Source: Mycocentrospora acerina (Eukaryota > Ascomycota > Dothideomycetes > Pleosporales). Taken from it: 64,000 bases of DNA. Of this stretch, positions 12,255-22,291 are shown piece by piece. The position numbers were made by a program, and so were the translations under genes. The notes below the pieces were generated by a model that was not told the DNA's origin, made no database searches, and saw nothing but the letters and a program-made list of their open reading frames with translations. Location of the stretch: the NCBI GenBank assembly GCA_022701365.1, contig JAKUHH010000146.1, positions 67,677 to 131,676 of the forward strand, read 5' to 3'. Each line of letters starts with the position of its first letter. The first letter of the stretch is position 1.

Positions 12255-14570
12255 ATGACGCTCGTACAAACAAACGGTACAACGGAGCATGGCAAGAGTT
12301 TGGTGAATGGATTGAAGCAGGAAGAGAAGATTGAAAAGTCGGCAGTGAAGAAGTTAACAGAAGATCAAGACCATGTATTGAAGTCATTCAGGCTTCTTAT
12401 TGCAGATTTGTGTCAGCAATTCAATGGCGGACATCCTGGGTATGCTCATGTGTGATCATCATAGATGTCAGGCTGACAGAGAAATAGAGGAGCAATTGGC
12501 ATGGCTGCGATCGGAGTCGCCCTATGGAAATATGTAATGCGTTACGCGCCACATACTCCAACGTATTTCAATCGCGACCGATTTGTCTTGTCGAATGGTA
12601 AAATCTCAACTTCCACACACGCTTACATCGCAGCAGGACTGACAGGCAACAGGTCACACGTGTCTCTTCCAATACACATTCCTTCACCTCACAGGTTTCA
12701 AAGATATGACATTAGATCAGCTAAAATCGTACCACTCTGATCGTGTTGACGCTCTCTGCCCAGGACACCCAGAGATTGAACATGAAGGTATTGAAGTGAC
12801 GACAGGACCGTTGGGACAAGGTATTGCGAACGCCGTGGGTTTAGCAATGGCAACGAAAAACCTGCAGGCTACATACAATAAACCGGATTGTGATATCATA
12901 TCAAATCACACGTGGTGTATGACCGGAGATGCTTGTTTACAAGAAGGAGTAGGGTTGGAAGCGATCTCTTTCGCAGGACATTTGAGGCTAAATAACCTAA
13001 CTCTGATCTACGATAACAACCAGATCACTTGCGATGGAAGTGTGGATCTTACCAATACTGAGGATATCAATGCAAAGATGAGAGCTTGTGGTTGGGATGT
13101 AATTGACGTCGAGGATGGTTGCTTTGACGTCGAAGGCATCATCGATGCATTGAACAAAGCTCGCGCAGCCACTGACAAGCCAACTTTCATCAACGTACGA
13201 ACAGTGATTGGTCTCGGCGCAGCTGTGGCAGGACAGGCTGACGCCCATGGAGCAGCTTTCGGGGCTGCTGATGTAGCCAACATGAAAAGGTTGTACAATT
13301 TTGACCCCGAGGAGCACTTCGTCATCAGCGAGAAAGTGCGTCAGTTTTTCGTAGATATTCCTGCAAGGGGTCAAGATTTGGTACAAGCATGGGACAAGAA
13401 ACTGAAAGGGTATGTTGCGAAATATCCGGAATCGGGCGAAGAATTTCAACGGCGAATCAAAGGTCAGTTGCCGGACAACTGGAAGGAGTTGATTCCAACT
13501 TCATTTCCCGAGCAACCAACTGCCTCGAGAAAATCTTCTGGGCTCGTGTTCAATCCAATTGCAGAGAAGATCAACAGCTTTGTAGTTGGTACTGCAGATC
13601 TGTCGCCGTCGGTGAACATGATCTGGAAGAACAAGGTCGATTTCCAAAATGTAAGATTCGATGATTATGATGAGCAGGAACATGTACTGAAAAAACACAG
13701 CCTAGTTTAAGAACGACATGCGGTATCAACGGGAACTACAGCGGCCGATACATTCACTATGGTGTACGTGAGCATGCCATGTGCGCCATTTCGAACGGGC
13801 TGGCAGCATTCGGCCCCAACACCTTCGTCCCCGTCACTTCGTCCTTCTTTATGTTCTACCTCTACGCTGCTCCAGCGGTTCGTATGGGCGCATTGCAGAA
13901 TCTCCAAGTCATTCATGTGGCAACACATGATAGTATAGGAACCGGCGAAGATGGCCCGACACACCAGCCCATAGAACTGGCGAATCTATATCGAGCAATG
14001 CCAAGTTTGCTCTATATCCGACCGGCAGACAGTGAGGAAACTGCAGGCGCGTGGATCACGGCCATCGAAGCGAAGAATACTCCCACCATCATATCCACAT
14101 CGCGACATACTCTGCCCCAGATTCCACAAACACGGCGTGATATGGTGGTAAGAGGCGCATATGTATTAGATGAAGTTGAGGATGCAGACCTAACGTTGAT
14201 TGGGGTGGGTGCCGAGCTAAGCCACGCCGTTGATGTCGCAAAGGAGTTGAAGTCGAAGAACATCAAGGCACGAATCGTCAGTTTTCCATGTCAGCGACTC
14301 TTCGAAGCCCAATCGCTCGAGTACAAAAGAGACACGCTGCGAAGACATCGCAGCATTCCAGCAATTGTAATTGAGCCGTTCTCTCCTAACGGATGGGAAA
14401 GGTATGCTGATGCCGGTGTGTGTATGAGAAGTTTTGGTCATAGTCTCCCTGGAAAAGTCGCATACAGATATTTCGGTTTTGATGCGCCGTCTCTGACGGT
14501 GAAGGTCGAGACGTATTTACAAATGGTTCAGAAAGACCCTCTCTTGCGAGGAGAATTTGTGGATTTGTAA
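12255..14570 (+). CDS. Dihydroxyacetone synthase-type transketolase
   Basis: Four exons join cleanly: 12255-12439, 12488-12597, 12653-13650 and 13701-14570, with introns of 48, 55 and 50 nt. The product is about 720 aa. The N-terminal thiamine-diphosphate domain has GGHPGGAIGMAAIG, the GD...NN pyrophosphate motif (GDACLQEG ... YDNN) and the conserved SNGHTCLFQY. The middle domain carries the catalytic Glu in HYGVREHAM, and a C-terminal transketolase domain follows. The pattern CPGHPEIEHEG and the overall match favour formaldehyde transketolase (dihydroxyacetone synthase) over the housekeeping pentose-phosphate enzyme. The reaction would move a glycolaldehyde unit from xylulose 5-phosphate to an aldehyde. 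The C-terminus is FVDL, so no clear peroxisomal PTS1 tripeptide is seen. Confidence 0.9.
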
Positions 14571-14842
14571 AATATTAACATCGTCACATGAGAGGAAAGG
14601 GTAAAAACAAGTCGCATGACCAAATCATTTTTGATGAAATATTTTGCGGCTAGACTTATTCGCTTGGGGCGTGACATGTTGCTTTCTTTTACTGAAATGT
14701 GATTCTATTTTCTCTCTCTTAGTGGCATAGTTTATTTCAAAGAACATTATTTTTCTGATTTCATAATATACCAAATTTTTGAGTAGTTGACGATGACTTG
14801 TACAGGTTATAAGCTGATAAAAAGTCTTGCAAGAATTTAATC

Positions 14843-15505
14843 TTATTTCCAAGCGCTCGAGCTCTGCGTGCCCGCAGCTTTCCCCTCTTGATACGTCTCG
14901 CTCAGTGCATTGTATAGCTTCTTGATCCTTTCAATCTCCGCTTGCCAAATCTTTTGTTCTGCTTCATTTTCCATCTGACTAAGTACATCCACTAACGATC
15001 TGGCAGTGAAGAATTTGTTTGTTCTATTGTACAGTGGCCTTTTCTCTACCTGTTCCTGAGTCTCTTCGCCATTCACTCTAAAAACATGCTCTAAAATCTC
15101 GATATCATAAGGAATCGCAAATAAGTCCCTACTATCTTCATAGGTGAAGAGGTAGTAGAATTCGTTGAAGCCCGACCATGTTATACCACTGAGACAAAGA
15201 CTGCACGGCTCATGCGTGGCGAAGAAGATGCAGTCTTTCTTTGGATCGGGACGTGTGGAAGGATCGGGGAAGTCAATCGTGAAAAATTGCTGGATACAAT
15301 TTATCTCGCCGTGAAGGAGAGGTGAAATACGCTCGTTGTTTGTGGCGACTGTTAAAGGCTTGAGGCCAGTGCGAGAGAGAATCGCAGCACCAAAGAGTTT
15401 GGATCCTGAGGACACGCCTTGACGAGTGAGAGGAATGATGTCATTTTCCACAGTTTGGAGCAGTGCCGAGATCAGTGCGGAAGGTGAATTTAATATATCA
15501 GACAT
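14843..15505 (-). CDS. Zinc-dependent CMP/dCMP-type deaminase
   Basis: An intronless 220 aa protein of the cytidine/deoxycytidylate deaminase fold. The zinc site is complete: HGEINCIQQF gives the His ligand and the proton-shuttling Glu, and PCSLCLSGITW gives the two Cys ligands. The C-terminal 90 residues are charged and helical and unlike classic dCMP deaminases, so the substrate could be a free base, nucleoside or guanine-like ring. No signal peptide is seen. The gene converges with the transketolase-type gene, leaving 272 nt between stop codons. The ATG at 15503-15505 is well placed. Confidence 0.85.
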   Translation of the reverse strand: MSDILNSPSALISALLQTVENDIIPLTRQGVSSGSKLFGAAILSRTGLKPLTVATNNERISPLLHGEINCIQQFFTIDFPDPSTRPDPKKDCIFFATHEPCSLCLSGITWSGFNEFYYLFTYEDSRDLFAIPYDIEILEHVFRVNGEETQEQVEKRPLYNRTNKFFTARSLVDVLSQMENEAEQKIWQAEIERIKKLYNALSETYQEGKAAGTQSSSAWK

Positions 15506-16380
15506 CGTAATTCTTGTTGCAGCCGGTGTCAGGTGACAGTGTAGTTGTTTAGATGACGCCGGTCAGATTTCATCAGTTTCCATCGTAAGAGACAGTCCGG
15601 TTATATACATAATTTTGCTCCTCTCTCTCTCGCTCAACAAAATGTGCTCGCCTGATAACGTGGTTAACACGATCTATTTCGGCGCCACCCGCTGATACCG
15701 GGTGCGGCGATCTCCGACGACAATACTTATTCAGACGCTTAAACTTGAGGTTGCTGCTTCCAGTGAATCTTGTAAAGGTTGGATATACTAAAGATTTGTG
15801 ATCCAACAAAACTGGCTTGATCTAAGAAAAGAGTTCTTCAAGCATTTGTATTCTAATGTTGGACGAATATCGGCCAGAGAGGAGCTCTGAATTGTCAACT
15901 ACTCTTCTAAATTTCAAATGAAGGTCTGTGATCAAGATAGACTCTGTCGTAGACAAGTTGTTAATATACGATAAATAGAATGATATCTGATTTTTCCTAA
16001 ACGCTTCTTCACAGAAATGAGAAAAAATATCAAGTTCAATAACTGAAGATTTGCAGTTACTCTGGTAGCTGCAGTAAGGATGTAGAAATTCACGAATTTA
16101 TGGAAACAAAGATTTATGTGAGTTACAAGAGGAGAATTTTTTACTCTAAATTTCTTCAGCACAAAATGCTTTAATTTCACCTAAAGTTTCACATTTAAGT
16201 CAAATGTTGTATGTAGAGGCGTGTATAATATTATGAAAAATATCTTTGGTTTTCTGTTCGAAGCAAGGTGAGTGTGCTAACATGTGCTTTTCGCAGCAAG
16301 AGTTTCTTTCACCATATTGTCAGTACTGTTCAACAAAATTACTCGCATTCACATCTTGTGGTATTAGGTGAAAGAGAGGA
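15506..16380. other. AT-rich intergenic region
   Basis: This separates the deaminase (minus) from the unknown gene at 16381 (plus) and should contain both promoters. No convincing ORF is seen. It is rich in T and A runs. Confidence 0.5.
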
Positions 16381-18080
16381 ATGATTTGTGCGATTTTCCA
16401 GAAGCCTTCGTCACTCACTTTTTGTTTATGTCTTATAACTTCAACAGCCGAATTTAAATCATTCAAATTGCCAACCTTAGCGATGCGAAAGATGAGTTTG
16501 GTGAAGCTAATGATCGACCCTCGTTGGGTTAGAAATGAACTTGTGCCTTTTCTCCGATACGCATTCTGTCATGTACTATCCTACGATGTAGATCTCGCAC
16601 CACAAGTTCAACAAGCTGTCGATTTCTGTTTGGTCAAACCTGTACGTTCTGCAGAACCACTTCCTACCCGCTCGAAACTTACGCAAAATTAGAGCTACCC
16701 AATTGACGGAGATGACTTGCTGTTCGAGCGTATCTATATTGCAATTCTATTCCGCTATAAAAACTTTGGGCCAGATATTACCCATATCACAATGAATCTA
16801 GATACTCTTGCACAGTTTCTGATTCAACGTGCGCATATAAAAGGACCCTTTGAGTTAATGGGGCGTAGCTATATTGCAAGTGCAGCGTGGGTCGATTATG
16901 AGAAAATGCGGCTGGTACATCCACTTGATGCGAGTCAGCCGGCTAAACTAGGTACCGGCTATTTTCGCGTCGGCTTCATTTTTCCCGAATGTTGACGCAT
17001 CTAGGACCGTATCCAACCGTACACCAAATCGTCGAATCAAATCTTAAATGGAAAACAGAGCTGAGCGAAGTTGTGGTTGATCCCCGACTTTGGAATGCGC
17101 AGCCAGGTCAGTATACCACCTCGGGACTCTCAGCAGTCATAACCTTGGCTGAGAATCAGTACCATCGACAACAAAATCAAACATTTCAAGACACTCATGT
17201 GCAGAAACTCACTACTCCATCACGGGATCAGCGACTGCGTACTGCTAAAGGTCGGCCACAAGGCATTCTGACTTCGAAAGATTCTTCGCCAGGTCAGTAT
17301 ACACATCAATTAACAGCACATCGACAGCTGCGATCTCAGGCAAAAAGTCAAATTCTTGGGCAGCAAGTTTCTCGTGAAACTCAGATCTACGTTGCAAATA
17401 AAAGTGAAAATATTCAAGGCCATGTACTGCAGATATCAAATCCTACTCATCAACAAGGACTTGGAAGCTCGACGGATGCCAGTGCTCCTAGTTACGTTTC
17501 ACAACCACATCCAGCACAGTCAAACGAAATTAGCTATAAACCTGTTGCCCAGTATCAACTCCTTCAATCAGATTTGATCGCAAAAGCATGTTACAATTCT
17601 TCGCTCTACTCGCCAAAACGGTGTACTAGTATTGGTACCAGCGCTGTGAATGAATTTGTCCAGCGGAACTCGCCAACCCTTCCTCCGATAATTCCAGGAT
17701 TTGAACGCACATATATTCCCGATCTAGTCTGTTCTGGCGCTGCCCAAAACTACGCAAATGCCCCCGTTACCGAGAACATCTTCCACGTACAACAGAGTAA
17801 CCATCTCGACGCAAACGCAATAATCACAAAGCCCAACACGCAAGGTATGCCCTGCGATTCAAATGTTCTTCAAAACGCTATCCCTTTGAACCGGATTTCC
17901 TCGCCGTCTAATTCACTGAAGTTCGAAACTACTAGTAGAAATATGGGCGATAGTTGTTGTTTTCCAGCCTCACAGACAGGGCTGAAGTTTGGTTTGCATC
18001 CAGGGTTCTCAAACATTATTAGTTCGTTTCCGGTTTTAAGGTTTGATAAAAACAAGGATAAAGAGGGACGGAGCGCGTGA
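16381..18080 (+). CDS. Unknown protein with ordered N-terminus and long Gln/Ser/Asn-rich tail
   Basis: I join three exons: 16381-16641, 16693-16951 and 17005-18080. The introns are 51 and 53 nt, and the first removes an in-frame TAG. The product is about 531 aa, with Met35 or Met38 as alternative starts. Residues 35-200 look folded, with segments such as IDPRWVRNELVPFLRYAF and GRSYIASAAWVDYEKMRL. From about residue 215 the protein is low in hydrophobics and rich in Gln, Ser, Asn, Thr and Pro, and PGQYT occurs twice. That suggests a disordered tail, as in transcriptional or RNA-associated proteins, but no domain is recognised. The clean frame joins across two introns argue that it is a real gene. 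Confidence 0.6.
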
Positions 18081-18490
18081 TTAGAAGGGCGATCGGAGAA
18101 AGAAGATGACACGAAGAAAGTAGATGTCTAGTAGGAGCTGAGCTTTGAGCGCAGTGCAGAGTTGAGGCAATTGGGGGAATGGAATCCTCTTGTCTTCTAT
18201 GTGTATTTCATAAGCAAAGATCAGATGCTAGAAGTGCAAACTGAAAACATTGTTGACAGATTACATATGTCATGAAGAGTCGCGTGAGGCAGCATAGTAT
18301 GTTTGGATGTATTATTTTCGTCCCTAGTCAGGTGGAAACAGATCTGTAAGACGCCAAATTGCGGACATTATAAATAGAGTAGTGAAAAAAAGTATATCTC
18401 AATTGAAATAATTTCAAGAAAAACGCCCAGGATGGGGAGAGCAGTGAGGCCACTGCAACCAAAAAATTTCAACCAAAATGATCGATGCAA
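18081..18490. other. Convergent intergenic region
   Basis: 3' ends of the unknown gene (plus) and the lipase gene (minus) face each other. No gene or repeat is seen. Confidence 0.5.
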
Positions 18491-19921
18491 TCACGAAGCA
18501 TAAGATCTCAGTTGCGGTTCTGTGTTTGTCTTGTCCGGGTATGCCAATAGCAGCCCGCCGGCAGTTACAATCAGTCCAGTTGTTTCAAGAACGTCGTCCA
18601 AATTTAATCCCGGTGCAGCATAGTCGCCACACACGCTCGCTCTGTTGATCCTGCTCAAGTCTCCAGGTCCATCGTGTGTCAGCGCATCCACAATCAACGC
18701 ATAAGTTAGCGGATTGAAAAGCACTCCAGCGTGTCCGTAGAAACTACCAGCTGGGCGTCCTGCGCAAACACTCTGTACTTCGATATTTGTGACACCAACA
18801 TTGCGTGCATTAAGCATAAATGCAGACGCAAATATTCCTATTTGTGGTTGGACAATCTCATCCGTGACGGAGTAGAATGATGTTGTGGGCACATATGCTG
18901 AATCCCCTCCATTAGAGCGAAGCGCAGCGACGTACTTCGAGGTGGCCTGTTGCTGTATTACAGAGGGATCGCAAGGAGCGAGGTTACCGAGACAGAGAAA
19001 GTTGGCGAAGATAGTCCCTTTAAAGTCGGCGCTCACAGGTAGGAAGTCTTTGACCACTTGACGAGTAGAGGGCCAGTACTTCAATACCCATTGAGTGTCG
19101 AGACCACCTTGACTCCATGTGATAACGCTGATGTTACGGCTATTCCTTGAAACTGCTGAAATGTAATTTATGGCATAGGCAATGTACTCCGAGTTGGTTT
19201 GGGCATCACCCAGCATCGCATTCGGAACGTTAAGCCATACAGGATCGGCGTATGGAACGCCAGTTAGAAGTTTTCGCAAATTACTAGCAAAGTTGCTACC
19301 GCCATAGGCTCCGGTTCCAGGGACGAAGATGGTAGGTGGCTTGTCTCCATACGTAAATCCTGGGGGAATGAACAACGCTCGACGTAGTGCATCTTCAGAA
19401 AGCGTGTATGGCGCATCAGCGCTGTCTTTTTTGGGAAAGATCGTCATGGGTGGGGCAGGGTTGTTGTTCGCAACGCTATTTTCCCCTACTGGCATACCTC
19501 CCTGAAGAACCGTGCTCAAGGTGTCGTCCGAGACTGGTCCAAGTCCAGCGGCAGCTTGTGTCGCAATGACATTATAAAAGTCTGTACGTAGCGTAGGACT
19601 CGCACAAATAGATGATTGCAGAGCTATAACCTGTGAGATAGCGGTTGGTCGCATGGATGGTTTTATTTTGACAAGCAGCGAATTGACAGCTGTAGGATTC
19701 TTAGCTGCCACAGCACTGCTTATATTGTTGAGGAGCCCAGATATTCCTCCTAAGAGGCCACCTAAGAGGGGGCCCAAAATCTGACGCTCTTCCAGAGATA
19801 CGGCATCTTTGAGTGAGGGTACAGGTGTGACTTCAGGCAAAGGTGACACCGTAGGAGCAGGTACAGCGTTAGAGAGGGTTAAGAAGCCGAAGATGACGAG
19901 AAATGGAATGGTTGAACGCAT
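18491..19921 (-). CDS. Secreted lipase of the Candida antarctica lipase B (CALB) type
   Basis: A single-exon gene. I chose the ATG at 19921 because it places a signal peptide (MRSTIPFLVIFGFLTLSNA) at the N-terminus; an in-frame ATG 24 nt upstream is less likely. The product is about 476 aa. A propeptide-like stretch ends near LEERQ and is followed by a Gly/Leu-rich segment. The alpha/beta-hydrolase core then shows the nucleophile in TWSQGGLDTQW, the acid in SVTDEIVQPQ and the His in YGHAGV. These, with VPGTG near the oxyanion hole, match CALB-like lipases. It should act outside the cell on lipids, polyesters or cutin-like esters. It is longer than CALB because of the roughly 150-residue N-terminal extension. 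Confidence 0.9.
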   Translation of the reverse strand: MRSTIPFLVIFGFLTLSNAVPAPTVSPLPEVTPVPSLKDAVSLEERQILGPLLGGLLGGISGLLNNISSAVAAKNPTAVNSLLVKIKPSMRPTAISQVIALQSSICASPTLRTDFYNVIATQAAAGLGPVSDDTLSTVLQGGMPVGENSVANNNPAPPMTIFPKKDSADAPYTLSEDALRRALFIPPGFTYGDKPPTIFVPGTGAYGGSNFASNLRKLLTGVPYADPVWLNVPNAMLGDAQTNSEYIAYAINYISAVSRNSRNISVITWSQGGLDTQWVLKYWPSTRQVVKDFLPVSADFKGTIFANFLCLGNLAPCDPSVIQQQATSKYVAALRSNGGDSAYVPTTSFYSVTDEIVQPQIGIFASAFMLNARNVGVTNIEVQSVCAGRPAGSFYGHAGVLFNPLTYALIVDALTHDGPGDLSRINRASVCGDYAAPGLNLDDVLETTGLIVTAGGLLLAYPDKTNTEPQLRSYAS

Positions 19922-19989
19922 ATTTGCGGGAAGGAGTGCTAACACAGGTGCACAGTGAAAAGCTCGAATCTCCGTTGCAGGCCATCGGG

Positions 19990-19995
19990 TTTATA
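19990..19995 (-). promoter_or_regulatory. TATA box of the lipase gene
   Basis: TATAAA on the minus strand lies about 70 nt upstream of the chosen lipase ATG, a normal distance for a fungal core promoter. Confidence 0.5.
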
Positions 19996-20027
19996 CAACG
20001 AGATTCCATGGTCGAGAAGGCCATGGA

Positions 20028-20053
20028 CTTGTCGACCAAGGGCTTGTCGACCA
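20028..20053. repeat. Paired 11-bp direct repeat in lipase promoter
   Basis: CTTGTCGACCA occurs at 20028-20038 and again at 20043-20053, and each copy contains the palindrome GTCGAC. Just beside it are two CCATGG hexamers. The elements sit about 35-60 bp beyond the TATA box, where an activator or repressor pair could bind. No known factor is assigned. Confidence 0.4.
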
Positions 20054-20171
20054 GAGAGTATTGAGAAGTAGTAAAGGTATTCTTAGTTCATCGATCTGCG
20101 ATTAAGCGATTTATGTGATATTGTTTTCGTTCCTAGCGTTCCCTAGGTCTCAAATCCTGATCGCATGCGAA

Positions 20172-20438
20172 CTAGTCCGTTGCCGGACCCGGATCATGAA
20201 GAGCGCCGCTCATCTTGCTAGAGATAAGTTGCACTGATCTAAAATCAACGTTATTCACCTCATTGCGGGGTAATCGCCTCGAAAATCGATCTTGAGCACA
20301 AGTTGGGTCAAGAAGCATGCTGTGGTAGAGATAGCCCACTACGAATGCACGCTGTCCTTTGAAAATGCTAAGCGTCTCGGAAGAACCTCTAAATGCCTCG
20401 ACCCACCCGTAAAACAGCGCGCTACCAGTTGTCTCCAT
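20172..20438 (-). pseudogene. Possible relic of a fungal transcription-factor C-terminal region
   Basis: An 88-codon open stretch reads in part RRLPRNEVNNVDFRSVQL and ISSKMSGALHDPGPATD, then stops. The helix-like ending resembles segments just before the conserved core of Fungal_trans_2-type regulators, but no zinc cluster or continuation is present. It may be a decayed fragment or chance. Confidence 0.2.
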
Positions 20439-22291
20439 CCACCAATTGCTCAGCCCCTTGAAACAGGCCTCTACGCAAAACGACCACGCATTTGAAATCA
20501 GTAGACGAGCTTTTGAGCGACGGAATCATCCGCGATCCGACGGGCAAGTCGGGCGAAAAGGGGTGTGTTGCTAAGTGAGATTTACCGAGGCTCACCTGCA
20601 ATAAAGCTCACGAGCATTAAACTTTCCCTACTCACGCCACGATGGAGGGAATTCGTATTATCAATCCCGCTTGAGTGCTACTCGAGGTTCACTCGTGTAG
20701 CACAATTAGTCGACTGCACGTGAGGGCAACATCATGGAACCTACAATGAGACAATACTTTGAGTAAACATTATCACATTTCATAGCATATAATGGGTGAT
20801 GGTATTCTGTTAAATGGTAGAGCGGGAATGATTAGCCCGATGGCAGGACAAGTCCATAATCGCTGTTGAACACCGTTAATCACGGTAAATGAGCGTGCTT
20901 GCTGAGCGGTAAAACCTAACACCCTAGAGCATACATAGACAAAAAATCGAACTTTTTCGAAAGAGGCTGGATAGGTAAAGGCAAATAGTGGTGTCTTTGA
21001 GGAACGGGTGCACACACCGCTTAAGACCGCTGTTACCAAGAGGTGAATATTGCGTAGATGCGAATTCAACAGTTATGTTGGCCACAATTCCAGACCTTGG
21101 AAACTGTTAGTACGGAAACAACACTGTACCGCGGGTCTTTTGGACAAATGAAGTGTAATTCAATTTTTTTAGAAGTTGAGTGTAAAGACCTGAATCGATA
21201 CATCATAATAACCACACGATACGCAATAGATCATTTGCCGGGCTTCTCAAATCCAGATCGCACTCAAAAACTTCTCGCATAATCTATGACTGAAATTTTG
21301 AGACTCCTGGAGAAGTTGTAAAAGCGAGAGACTTTTCTACTGACACCAGTGATTGAAGATGACGGCTAGATACCTAGGTCGAGACAGCAGTCTAAAGTCA
21401 CCATGTGCGATATGGCGATACGTTTTTACGGGTTCATTATTGATCGTAATTCATATATCGCATCGACATGTTCCTCGTCGTACATTTAGTGACTATTGCT
21501 GGCACTACTTGTACGATTGGGTGTAGTTGTACAACATCTCCGACGTCAATTTTCAACTCCTGCTTTGAACTGTTTACAGTAGTCGCGAAATCCTGAGTCA
21601 TCTCACATCTAGGAACTAAAGACTCTGCTCGAGTCATTGGTATTGGACTTTCTGCCGTCCCCTAGAGTACCGGAGCCCGGGAGGATGAAGATTTCACCAG
21701 CATTACACATCAAGACCCGATCGTAGACATTGCTAGAGGTCGTGTACCCCACTTCTTTCGATACTAAGATCCTTGGAGCTCATCTAGTAGCCAACAGAAA
21801 TCGTTTAGTCACGTCGCTTCCCGCAAGAGTGTCCAACGAGATTGATGTATGTCTATTCACGACTTTGATTTGCTGATTAATTGCTTTGTGTAGCGGAATT
21901 TAAAGCATCCAGCCAGGCCAGCGAAGCTTAGTTTGTCAGACGGAGATGACTAATGGCAAAGCGCGGGGGTGCGGAGATTAGAGCGGATATGTTAATGCTT
22001 GGCAGAAATGCTTGCCCCATGACATTGCGTCGGATGGTGAAATCTCGCATCCACCGACACTCACATTCTGCGTCATCAATCGCCAAAAGAATGCATTCAA
22101 CATCTCCCTGACTCACTTGATCTGAAGCATTTCTCTAGCTGCACAATACTATCCCTTCATCGCCACTGTTCCATCTGCAGACGAGATCCATCGGGCCTTG
22201 GTGTGTTGTTCAATGTTCAGTCGTCCGTGATATCTACAACGACTGCCTTGCTCCTGTTAAGGACGCGTCGAAGCTACCTAAAGTCGGGACA

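Larger units (their letters stand above)
19922..22291. other. 2.4 kb intergenic region between lipase and Zn2Cys6 regulator
   Basis: The lipase (minus) and regulator (plus) are divergent. Apart from lipase promoter elements and a possible gene relic at 20172-20438, only short overlapping ORFs are present. Confidence 0.5.

Noticed and set aside
15650..15730. Possible tRNA-like hairpin (CACCCGCTGATACCGGGTG)
   Set aside because: It forms a short stem, but no cloverleaf, A-box/B-box pair or T-arm sequence could be found.
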